Source: Methylacidiphilum sp. (GTDB taxonomy: Bacteria > Verrucomicrobiota > Verrucomicrobiia > CAIQCK01). From it: a stretch of 7,399 nt of DNA. Position 1 is the stretch's first letter; each line of letters starts with the position of its first letter. The stretch is taken from NCBI GenBank assembly GCA_020718125.1, contig DYDC01000131.1:1-7399 (forward strand), read 5' to 3'. Position numbers and translations under genes: made by a program. The notes below the pieces were generated by a model, which was not told where the DNA came from, ran no database searches, and saw nothing but the letters and a program-made list of their open reading frames with translations. Shown in pieces: positions 1-6,202 of this stretch.

Positions 1-78
1 CGGCAGCGCCACGTCTCGCACGCCCAGGCGCTGGAGCGTGAACAATTCCTCCATGCCTTCGCGCAGGCTCGCCGCCGG
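1..78 (-). mobile_element. Fragment of an IS256/Mutator-family transposase (edge of window)
   Basis: Read on the minus strand from base 78 to base 1, the sequence encodes PAASLREGMEELFTLQRLGV followed by RDVALP. The pattern A-A-S-L-R-E-G-x-E-E-x-x-T-L-x-R-L-G-V matches, from memory, the C-terminal part of IS256/Mutator-family DDE transposases, where it precedes an S/T-T-N-x-I-E segment that would lie off the left edge. The frame runs into a stop codon at 115-117 upstream, and nothing between there and about base 78 looks like transposase. The N-terminal part is therefore missing and this is a remnant, not an intact element. The match is short, so chance similarity in a GC-rich antisense frame remains possible. 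Confidence 0.42.
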
Positions 79-859
79 GATGTTCGGCCCCGCCGCGCCG
101 ACGATGACGGAGTTTTACGCGCAGGTCGAGACCGCGGTGCGCAAGACCGGCAGGTCCTACAGCGACAATCCACGCACGCAGGCCGCCGGCCTCTACGACC
201 GCGTCAGCCTCGACCGGGCAATATCCGCGCTTGAGCGCGCGGAGAAAACAGCCCGCAGCGACGAGGCGGTCGCGCGGCGCGTGGCTGAGGTGGTGCGCAC
301 ATTTCGTTACGGCTGCTGGATGATCGAAGGTTTCGAACAATCGGCAAAGATGCACGTCACGGGCGACTTGGCCTGCATGGAGGCCGCCCAAGCCGCAGGA
401 CAGAAGGCGCTGAGCTACTGCAAAGTCTCCGAGGCGGTGGAGTTCGTGAAGCGTTGGACGACAGGGGCGCAACTGGGCGTGCTTAACGACGGCTTCGGCA
501 AGGAAGAAACCAAGGGTGGCCGGCGCTGCTGGAACTCCGATGAAACCGGCCTTGGCGACAATGTCCGCGGCTGGGCATCGTTCACCGTCATGGCGTCCGA
601 CCGAAGCAAGCCGCTGGTGGTTGAGATGGACGTGTGGGGCGAGTCGGATTTGTCGGGCATCGTCATCAACACCCGCAAGAACGTCTGGACACCGGTCCGC
701 GCGCAGCAAAGGCTCTCGCGCAAATCGCAATGGGACACGTTGCAGTTCCGCATCCCGCCCGAGAGCCTCGACCACGACCGCGTGGCGCAACATCTCGGCC
801 TCGGCGGTGCCGACAGCCAGATTTGGGTCGCGGCCATCCGCGTGCTGAAAGGGCAGTGA
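38..859 (+). CDS. 3' fragment of a DUF4838-like (glycoside-hydrolase-associated) protein
   Basis: The product, about 260 residues, resembles the C-terminal part of DUF4838 proteins. These are large, usually secreted, probably carbohydrate-active proteins common in Verrucomicrobiota, Planctomycetota and Lentisphaerota. The recognisable part begins at MFGPAAPTMTEFYAQVE (about base 80). A helical stretch with LDRAISALERAEKTARSDEA follows, then a tail rich in beta-strand-like sequence that ends at the TGA at 857-859. The frame is open to base 2. The GTG at 38 is only a formal start, because full-length family members are far longer and the residues before about base 78 do not look like the family. 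They coincide with the antisense transposase scrap, so the gene seems truncated at that junction. It is upstream of the defence-like operon and is unlikely to belong to it functionally. Family assignment is from memory of motifs. Confidence 0.6.
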   Translation: MNNSSMPSRRLAAGMFGPAAPTMTEFYAQVETAVRKTGRSYSDNPRTQAAGLYDRVSLDRAISALERAEKTARSDEAVARRVAEVVRTFRYGCWMIEGFEQSAKMHVTGDLACMEAAQAAGQKALSYCKVSEAVEFVKRWTTGAQLGVLNDGFGKEETKGGRRCWNSDETGLGDNVRGWASFTVMASDRSKPLVVEMDVWGESDLSGIVINTRKNVWTPVRAQQRLSRKSQWDTLQFRIPPESLDHDRVAQHLGLGGADSQIWVAAIRVLKGQ

Positions 860-929
860 ACCTTCGTGTTTCATATTCCCTTGCACAACAGTCATCGGCG
901 CGGTGGATCAAGCGAAACGATTGCCGCCG

Positions 930-958
930 TTGACGCTGCCTGCCGCTTTACCTACACT
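930..958 (+). promoter_or_regulatory. Sigma70-type promoter for the helicase operon
   Basis: TTGACG at 930-935 (5 of 6 to the consensus -35) is followed by a 17-bp spacer and TACACT at 953-958 (4 of 6 to the consensus -10). Transcription would start near 964-967, only about 10 bases before the ATG at 976. The transcript would therefore have almost no leader, and no convincing Shine-Dalgarno sequence is seen (GAGCCGAGCT precedes the ATG). It sits in the only real intergenic gap of the window (860-975), exactly where the four-gene run needs a promoter. The rest of that gap (860-929) shows nothing I can identify, including no clear terminator. Confidence 0.55.
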
Positions 959-975
959 GCGCACAGAGCCGAGCT

Positions 976-3900
976 ATGTCATCTGACCTCACATTCATTA
1001 CGAACGAGGCGGGACAAACGCTGAAGGAACGTTTCGCCCGGTTGCTCGCCCACGACACGGAGTTTTTCGACAGCCTCGTCGGCTACTTTTTCCTCAGCGG
1101 TTTTCACCGGCTATACCCCCACCTCGAAAACGTCCAGCGAGTGCGCATCCTCGTAGGACTCCAAACCGACCGCTCCGCCTACGACTTGATCCAAGCGGCA
1201 AAGCAACAACAAGAACTCGCCCTCAAGTCGCACGCCTCGACCAAGCAGCAGGTGTCGCAGGACGCCCTCGCAGAACTCGAGCGATGCGCCGACGAGGCGG
1301 CAGTCGAAGAAGGCGTGCGTAAGTTTGTGGAGTGGCTCAAGTCCGGTAAGCTGGAGATCAAGGCGCATCCTTCCGAGAAGCTGCACGCGAAGGTTTACAT
1401 CATGACCTTCAAGGAAGGCGACCGGGACAAGGGCCGGGTCATCACCGGCTCCAGCAACCTGACCCAATCGGGCTTGCAGGACAATCTGGAGTTCAACGTC
1501 GAACTCAAGAACCGCGCCGACTACGAGTTCGCCCAAGAGAAGTTCAACCAACTTTGGGCGGTGGCAGTTGACGTCTCTAAGCCGTATCAGGACACCATTC
1601 TCAACAAATCGCCCTACGCGCCGTTCACGCCCTACGAGCTGTATCTGAAATTCCTCTACGAGTATTTCCGCAACGAGCTCAGCCGCCCTTCGGAGCTTGA
1701 ACGCCTCCAAGCCCCCGCCGGCTTCAAGAAGCTCAAGTATCAGGACGAAGCCGTCCTGAACGGCCAGCGCGTGCTAGAAGAATACGGCGGCGTGTTCCTC
1801 TCCGACGTAGTCGGCCTCGGCAAGACCTACATGGGTGCATTGCTCGCGCAACAACTCGACGGGAGGCACCTCGTCATCGCGCCGCCGCACTTGCTCGACG
1901 AGAACAAGCGCGGCTCGTGGCCGAATGTCTTCGGTGATTTCCAGATCCGCCAGACGAAGTTCGTGTCCATCGGCAAATTGGACGACCTTTTCGAGCAAGA
2001 CCTCTCGGTCTTCACCAACGTGTTCATAGACGAGTCTCACCGATTCCGCACGGAGACCACACAGAGCTACGAAAGCCTCGCCCAGATTTGCCGGGGTAAG
2101 CGCGTCATCCTTGTCTCGGCCACGCCGCTCAACAACACGCCGCGCGACATCCTCAGCCAGGTGAAGCTGTTCCAAAACGGCAAGAACAGCACCATCCCGA
2201 ACCTGCGCAACCTTGAAACATTCTTTGCCCGTCTGGAGAAGAACTTGGAAGGTTTGGACCGGCACAGAGACCGTGAGCAGTATTTCCAAGTGGTTCGAGA
2301 GAACGCCAAACAAACCCGGGAGCGCGTGCTTAAGTATCTGATGATTCGCCGGACGCGCACCGAGATCGAGAAATACTATGGCGAGGACATGAAGCAACAG
2401 GGCATGAAATTCCCGGAGATCGCCGATCCGGTCCCGCTTCTCTACAAGTTCAGCCCGCTGGAGAACGAAATCTTCAACGAAACACTGCGACTGCTCATCC
2501 TGCAGTTCAACTACGCCCGCTACAAGCCGCTGCTTTATTACGAAGGCAGGCGCACCGAGCAAGAGCTGCAGGGCCAGCGCAACCTCGCCCGCTTCATGAA
2601 AATCCTCATGGTGAAGCGGCTGGAGAGCAGCTTTCACGCGTTCCGCCTGACCCTGGACCGGTTCATCCATTCCTACGCCCGCGTGATCGCCGAGTTCAAG
2701 AAGGGCAACGTCTATATCAGCAAGAAGCACATTGGCAAAATCTTCGAAGCCCTGGAAAATGACGATCAAGAAGCCATCGAGAGCCTGCTCGCCGAGGAGA
2801 AGGCCGAGCGCCTGCGCGCGACGGACTTTTCCGCCAACTTCGTCCGCGACCTCAAAAGCGACTACAGGACGCTGCGGCGCATCAAGAAGATGTGGGCCAA
2901 GGTTCAGCGCGACCCGAAGTGGCTTTGCTTCCGTGATGTGCTCCGCCGCAATCCCAACCTGAAAAAGGGCAAGGTCATCATTTTCACCGAATCGCAGGAA
3001 ACGGCGGAATACCTGGCCGGCCGCATCCGCGAGGAAGTCGAACCGGAAACCATTCTCTTCTCCGGGCAATCCAGCGAAGCCGACCATAAGAACGTCATCG
3101 CCAACTTCGACGCCAACGCCTTCCAATGCCGGGACGATTACCGGATTCTCGTCAGCACGGAAGTCCTCGCCGAGGGGGTGAACCTTCACCGCTCCAACGT
3201 CGTCATCAACTACGACATCCCGTGGAACCCGACGCGCCTCATCCAGCGCGTCGGTCGTGTCAACCGCGTGGATACGAAGTTCGACACCATCCACACGTTC
3301 AATTTCTTCCCCACCGAAGAAGGCAATGACGCCATCAAGCTCCGCGAAGCCGCCGAGGCGAAAATTCACGCCTTCATCGAGATGCTCGGCGCCGACGCGC
3401 GCCTACTGACCGAAGGCGAGGAAATCAAATCGCACGATCTCTTCGCCAAGCTGACCTCCAAGAAACTGATCACCGGTGAGGACGAGCAGGAAGAAAGCGA
3501 ACTGGAATACCTCACCGAGATTCGCGAACTCCGCGACAAGAACCCCGACCTTTTCGCCCGCATCAAGCGCCTGCCCAAGAAAGCGCGCTCGACGCGCCTG
3601 CTGGCCAAAGCCGCGCAGCCCGTTGTGCCGTCATTTCCTTCGCTGTTGACGTATTTTCGGCAGGGGCGGCTCGACAAGTTCTTCCTCGCGCAACCCGGCA
3701 CAGCCGAGTCGGCCGAGTTGGACTTCCTCACCACGGTCAAGGTTCTCAAACCTGCCGATCCTGAAGAGAAAAGGCAGAGCATCCCGCCGGACTTCTACGA
3801 GTTGCTCGGCAGGAACAAGAAAGCCTTTGAGGCTGCCACCAGCGTCGAGATTGACGACAGCATTCCCAAGCACCGCGGCGGCGCCAACGACGCCTATATC

Positions 3901-4197
3901 CTGAAGCGGCTCAAGGCCAAAGAAATTCGCCGCTATCAGGGCTACACCGAGGACGACGAGCTTTACATCCAGCAGGTCATACAGCTTCTCACCGACGGCG
4001 CGCTCCCCAGGCCCACCACGAAGAAAGTCGCCGAAGCGTTGAGAACGGAGATTGAGCCGCTGAAGGTGCTCGGCATCCTCCGGCGCAACATCCCCTCGTT
4101 GTTCTTCCAAGCCACCCGCGCCCAATTGACCGCCCACACGCTCAGCCCGCGCGAGGTCATCCTTTCGTCATGGATCACCACCGAACATCAAATTTGA
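976..4197 (+). CDS. PLD-like nuclease domain fused to SNF2-family DEAD/DEAH helicase
   Basis: This is a 1073-residue ATP-dependent DNA translocase/helicase with an N-terminal phospholipase-D-like domain, probably the effector or translocating subunit of a restriction-type anti-phage system. Residues 1-200 form the PLD part, with a single H-x-K (LHAKVYI, H137 and K139), GSSNL at 158-162 and an acidic residue in NLEFNV (E172). One HKD-like motif means dimers would be needed, as in BfiI/NgoFVII-type nucleases. The helicase core follows: Walker A GLGKT (280-284), DESH (352-355), SATPLNN (381-387), FTES (motif IV, 670-673), TEVLAEGVNL (728-737) and QRVGRVNR (757-764). All are intact, so it should be active. 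Residues beyond about 800 have no domain I recognise. The ATG at 976 gives the natural N terminus, with FDSLVGYFFLSGF early in the protein. It is first in the operon, 12 bases before the toxin gene. Similar fusions stand next to Eco57I-like methyltransferases, as here. DrmD of class 1 DISARM is a related SNF2 idea, but I see no drmA/B/C in this window. Confidence 0.95.
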   Translation: MSSDLTFITNEAGQTLKERFARLLAHDTEFFDSLVGYFFLSGFHRLYPHLENVQRVRILVGLQTDRSAYDLIQAAKQQQELALKSHASTKQQVSQDALAELERCADEAAVEEGVRKFVEWLKSGKLEIKAHPSEKLHAKVYIMTFKEGDRDKGRVITGSSNLTQSGLQDNLEFNVELKNRADYEFAQEKFNQLWAVAVDVSKPYQDTILNKSPYAPFTPYELYLKFLYEYFRNELSRPSELERLQAPAGFKKLKYQDEAVLNGQRVLEEYGGVFLSDVVGLGKTYMGALLAQQLDGRHLVIAPPHLLDENKRGSWPNVFGDFQIRQTKFVSIGKLDDLFEQDLSVFTNVFIDESHRFRTETTQSYESLAQICRGKRVILVSATPLNNTPRDILSQVKLFQNGKNSTIPNLRNLETFFARLEKNLEGLDRHRDREQYFQVVRENAKQTRERVLKYLMIRRTRTEIEKYYGEDMKQQGMKFPEIADPVPLLYKFSPLENEIFNETLRLLILQFNYARYKPLLYYEGRRTEQELQGQRNLARFMKILMVKRLESSFHAFRLTLDRFIHSYARVIAEFKKGNVYISKKHIGKIFEALENDDQEAIESLLAEEKAERLRATDFSANFVRDLKSDYRTLRRIKKMWAKVQRDPKWLCFRDVLRRNPNLKKGKVIIFTESQETAEYLAGRIREEVEPETILFSGQSSEADHKNVIANFDANAFQCRDDYRILVSTEVLAEGVNLHRSNVVINYDIPWNPTRLIQRVGRVNRVDTKFDTIHTFNFFPTEEGNDAIKLREAAEAKIHAFIEMLGADARLLTEGEEIKSHDLFAKLTSKKLITGEDEQEESELEYLTEIRELRDKNPDLFARIKRLPKKARSTRLLAKAAQPVVPSFPSLLTYFRQGRLDKFFLAQPGTAESAELDFLTTVKVLKPADPEEKRQSIPPDFYELLGRNKKAFEAATSVEIDDSIPKHRGGANDAYILKRLKAKEIRRYQGYTEDDELYIQQVIQLLTDGALPRPTTKKVAEALRTEIEPLKVLGILRRNIPSLFFQATRAQLTAHTLSPREVILSSWITTEHQI

Positions 4198-4201
4198 TGT
4201 T
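4184..4201. promoter_or_regulatory. Perfect 18-bp palindrome, candidate antitoxin operator
   Basis: AACATCAAATTTGATGTT is a perfect inverted repeat with no central spacer. It is AT-rich in an otherwise GC-rich region. It overlaps the last codons and the TGA (4195-4197) of the helicase gene and ends 8 bases before the toxin ATG at 4210. XRE-type antitoxins of the HigA kind bind palindromic operators next to the toxin start and repress their own module, so this position fits an internal operator. I see no strong -35/-10 pair beside it. It could instead be a weak RNA hairpin affecting coupling between helicase and toxin. Function is inferred from position only. Confidence 0.45.
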
Positions 4202-4209
4202 GCTCGTTT

Positions 4210-4563
4210 ATGGAGTTCACTGTAGAGTTCTACGTCAATGCCAGCGGGTGCTCGCCCGTGCAGGAGTTTCTCGATGAACTCAAGCAAAGCGACCCCGGCG
4301 ACCACGCGGCGGTGCTGCGAGGTCTGGCGAAGCTGCGGAATCACCAGTATCACCGCGAGCCGCTGTCCAAGGCGCTGGGTGACGGCTTGTTTGAGTTGCG
4401 CCACGTCGGCAAGTTGAACACGCGCGTCCTGTGGTTCTTTGTGAAAGGCCGTCGCATCATCGCGGTGCATGGCATCCGCAACAAAGGCCAGGCGATTCCG
4501 GCCCAGGACCTCGACACCGCACAGGATCGGATGCGTGACTGGCAGGAAAGATTTGAAACATGA
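4210..4563 (+). CDS. RelE/HigB-like (phage Gp49-type) toxin
   Basis: This is a 117-residue protein of the RelE/ParE superfamily, HigB/Gp49-like branch. Such toxins are mostly ribosome-dependent mRNA endoribonucleases neutralised by a partner antitoxin. Visible features are MEFTVEFYVNASGCSPVQEF at the N terminus, the central GDGLFELRHVG (58-67), and R72 followed by the hydrophobic strand VLWFFV. Next come IIAVHGIRNK (83-92, H87 and K92) and the family-typical tail QAIPAQDLDTAQDRM. The length is normal for the family. It starts 12 bases after the helicase stop, without a clear Shine-Dalgarno sequence, suggesting translational coupling or reduced expression. Its TGA overlaps the ATG of the next gene (ATGA at 4560-4563). 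Toxin before antitoxin is the HigBA gene order. The strange point is its place inside an apparent restriction operon. Confidence 0.88.
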   Translation: MEFTVEFYVNASGCSPVQEFLDELKQSDPGDHAAVLRGLAKLRNHQYHREPLSKALGDGLFELRHVGKLNTRVLWFFVKGRRIIAVHGIRNKGQAIPAQDLDTAQDRMRDWQERFET

Positions 4564-4910
4564 AAAAGACCAACTTTGACATCTATCTGGAAGAACAACT
4601 CAAAGACCCCGACTTTGCCGAGCGGTTTGAAAAAGCGGGCGAGGCGTGGGACGTAGCCTTGCAGCTTGCGGCGTTGCGCGAAAAGGCCGGCCTTTCCCAG
4701 AAAGACCTCGCGCGTAAACTCCACACTTCGCAGCAACAAATCAGCCGCCTTGAATCGCCCTCCTACGAAGGCCATTCCTTGAGCATGTTGCGCCGCGTCG
4801 CCGAGGCCCTCGGCGCGACGGTGCGTGTCATCCTTGAAGCCCCCGGTCAAACCGAACCCATGATTCTCTCGGAAGCCAAAGTTCCTTACAAAATCCGCAG
4901 GAAGCCATGA
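4560..4910 (+). CDS. XRE-family helix-turn-helix antitoxin (HigA-like)
   Basis: This 116-residue protein has a Cro/C1-type HTH at about 34-90: LAALREKAGLSQKDLARKL, then HTSQQQISRLES and SLSMLRRVAEALGATV. The N-terminal extension (NFDIYLEEQLKDPDFAERFEKAG) is typical of antitoxins paired with Gp49/HigB toxins. It should neutralise the preceding toxin and repress the locus. The 18-bp palindrome at 4184-4201 is the best candidate binding site. AGGA at 4544-4547 could serve as a distant Shine-Dalgarno. The start overlaps the toxin stop by 4 bases, and its own TGA overlaps the methyltransferase start (ATGA at 4907-4910), so all three genes are probably translationally coupled. The protein could therefore influence expression of the methyltransferase too. 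Confidence 0.9.
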   Translation: MKKTNFDIYLEEQLKDPDFAERFEKAGEAWDVALQLAALREKAGLSQKDLARKLHTSQQQISRLESPSYEGHSLSMLRRVAEALGATVRVILEAPGQTEPMILSEAKVPYKIRRKP

Positions 4911-6202
4911 ACCGCGACCAAGCCCGCGCTCTCGTCAGCCAGACCTTTACCCAGGCTTTCGACAAGACCCGCTTCCGCAACTTCGCCGTCAACCTGCTCA
5001 ACGACTTCGACGAGGCGAAGGCGTTCGCCTCAAACTCCACCTACGTCAAGGACGCCTTCAAAGATCACGTCCAGCGTTACGAGCGGCTCGGAACCTACAC
5101 CTCGCCGGAAAAGGAAAAGCTGGACGTGCTTATCGTCCACCTCACCGCCGAATCCAAACTGGAGCGCGCCCGCACCGCCATCCGCAACTTCGTCGCTGAT
5201 CACCTCAAGACACGCGACGAGAAGGATGCCGCCCTCGTCGCGTTCGTCTCCCCCGCAGAACAGCAGTGGCGATTCTCCTACGTGAAGATGGAGTATGCCG
5301 CCGTCGAGAAAGAGTCCGGCAAGGTCGGCGTCGAAACCCGACTCACGCCCGCCCGCCGCTTCTCCTACCTCGTCGGCGAGGGCGAAAGCTGTCACACCGC
5401 GCAGACGCGGTTCCTCAAGCTCCTGCAGGACACCGAGACCAATCCAGAGCTTGCCGCCATCGAGGACGCCTTCAGCGTCGAGGCCGTCACCAAGGAGTTC
5501 TTCACCAAATACGCCGAGCTGTTCGGCGACATCAACGCCGCGCTGGAAAAGCTAGTCAAAAAAGACGCGGCCGTCCGCGAGGAGTTCGCGGCGAAGAACG
5601 TCAGCACCGTGGACTTCGCCAAGAAGCTCATGGGCCAGATCGTCTTCCTCTACTTCATCCAGAAAAAAGGCTGGCTCGGCGTCGCCAAAGGGCAGGATTG
5701 GGGCAGCGGCCCGCGCGACTTCCTGCGCAGAGTGACGCAGACATTCCTGTCTGCGAATCCGGCGGGCAACATCTTCAACGACGTGCTCGAACCGCTCTTC
5801 TACGACACGCTGGCCACCGACCGCGGCCACGAGGCATGGTGCCCCCGCTTCCAGTGCCGCATCCCGTTCCTCAACGGCGGCCTGTTCGAGCCGCTCGGCG
5901 ATTACCACTGGCGCAAGACCGACATCCTCATCCCCAACCGCCTCTTCACCAACACCGACCCCGTCGAGGAAGGTATCACCGGCACCGGCGTCCTCGACGT
6001 CTTCGACCGCTACAACTTCACCGTCAACGAGGCCGAGCCGCTGGAAAGGAAGTCGCCATTGACCCCGAAATGCTCGGCAAGGTCTTTGAAAACCTCATCG
6101 AGGAAAACCGCCGCAAGGGCCTCGGCTCCTTCTACACCCCGCGCGAGATCGTCCACTACATGTGTCAGGAGAGCCTCATCAACTACCTCGACACCGCTGT
6201 AA
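4907..6202 (+). CDS. Eco57I/PglX-like DNA methyltransferase, N-terminal part (frameshifted)
   Basis: This is the N-terminal part of a large adenine-specific DNA methyltransferase of the Eco57I/BREX PglX-like kind. Residues 1-190 carry the family's front domain (LDVLIVHLTAESKLERARTA, then KDAALVAFVSP, RFSYVKMEY and RFSYLVGEGESCHTAQTRF). Then follow VDFAKKLMGQIVFLYFIQKK (235-254), NIFNDVLEPLFYDTL, IPFLNGGLFEPLG (319-331) and VLDVFDRYNFTVNEAEPLE. After about base 6046 the frame becomes nonsense (RKSPLTPKCSARS) until a TAA at 6200-6202. The expected continuation EVAIDPEMLGKVFENL is in phase 1, so one base has been lost in the GGAAAGGAAG stretch. AGGA at 4899-4902 is a close Shine-Dalgarno. Residues RVTQTFLSANPAG (about 275-287) come from a palindromic repeat that replaces or interrupts a loop normally reading like LFEKKYGNYKN. 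Any endonuclease active site in the front domain is not clear to me. Confidence 0.88.
   Translation: MNRDQARALVSQTFTQAFDKTRFRNFAVNLLNDFDEAKAFASNSTYVKDAFKDHVQRYERLGTYTSPEKEKLDVLIVHLTAESKLERARTAIRNFVADHLKTRDEKDAALVAFVSPAEQQWRFSYVKMEYAAVEKESGKVGVETRLTPARRFSYLVGEGESCHTAQTRFLKLLQDTETNPELAAIEDAFSVEAVTKEFFTKYAELFGDINAALEKLVKKDAAVREEFAAKNVSTVDFAKKLMGQIVFLYFIQKKGWLGVAKGQDWGSGPRDFLRRVTQTFLSANPAGNIFNDVLEPLFYDTLATDRGHEAWCPRFQCRIPFLNGGLFEPLGDYHWRKTDILIPNRLFTNTDPVEEGITGTGVLDVFDRYNFTVNEAEPLERKSPLTPKCSARSLKTSSRKTAARASAPSTPRARSSTTCVRRASSTTSTPL
5736..5755. repeat. Palindromic repeat (GACGCAGACATTCCTGTCTGCG type) inside the methyltransferase
   Basis: CGCAGACA (5736-5743) and TGTCTGCG (5748-5755) form a perfect 8-bp stem with a TTCC loop, preceded by GTGA at 5732-5735. 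In the methyltransferase frame it is translated as VTQTFLSA, in a place where relatives, as I remember them, carry an unrelated loop sequence. I recognise this hairpin and its TQTFLSA translation as a dispersed repeat seen in verrucomicrobial genomes, but that is from memory. The exact ends of the insert cannot be set without relatives lacking it. Confidence 0.6.
6044..6051 (+). other. Single-base deletion (frameshift) in the methyltransferase gene
   Basis: Upstream codons in phase 2 read NEAEPLE. Downstream codons in phase 1 read EVAIDPEMLGKVFENLIEEN. Adding one A to the AAA at 6045-6047 would give PLEKEVAIDPEMLGKVF, the sequence expected of the family. The site GGAAAGGAAG is not a classical slippery heptamer (X XXY YYZ), so programmed -1 frameshifting is unlikely. 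It is either a real inactivating mutation or a homopolymer error in the assembly. Confidence 0.82.

Noticed and set aside
415..933. Several short open frames on both strands over the DUF4838 fragment
   Set aside because: They overlap the DUF4838-like frame, have arginine/proline-rich shadow composition and show no family features.
1774..3369. 531-codon open frame on the minus strand
   Set aside because: It lies wholly inside the helicase, whose motifs are all intact. Long antisense frames are common opposite GC-rich genes, and its translation resembles no protein family.
976..4197. Assigning the locus to class 1 DISARM or to BREX by name
   Set aside because: No drmA, drmB, drmC, brxC or pglZ gene is present in this window. 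Helicase plus methyltransferase alone is not enough for either name.
6040..6062. Programmed -1 ribosomal frameshift in the methyltransferase
   Set aside because: The required shift is -1, but GGAAAGG is not a good slippery heptamer and no strong downstream structure stands at the usual distance. A lost A is simpler.
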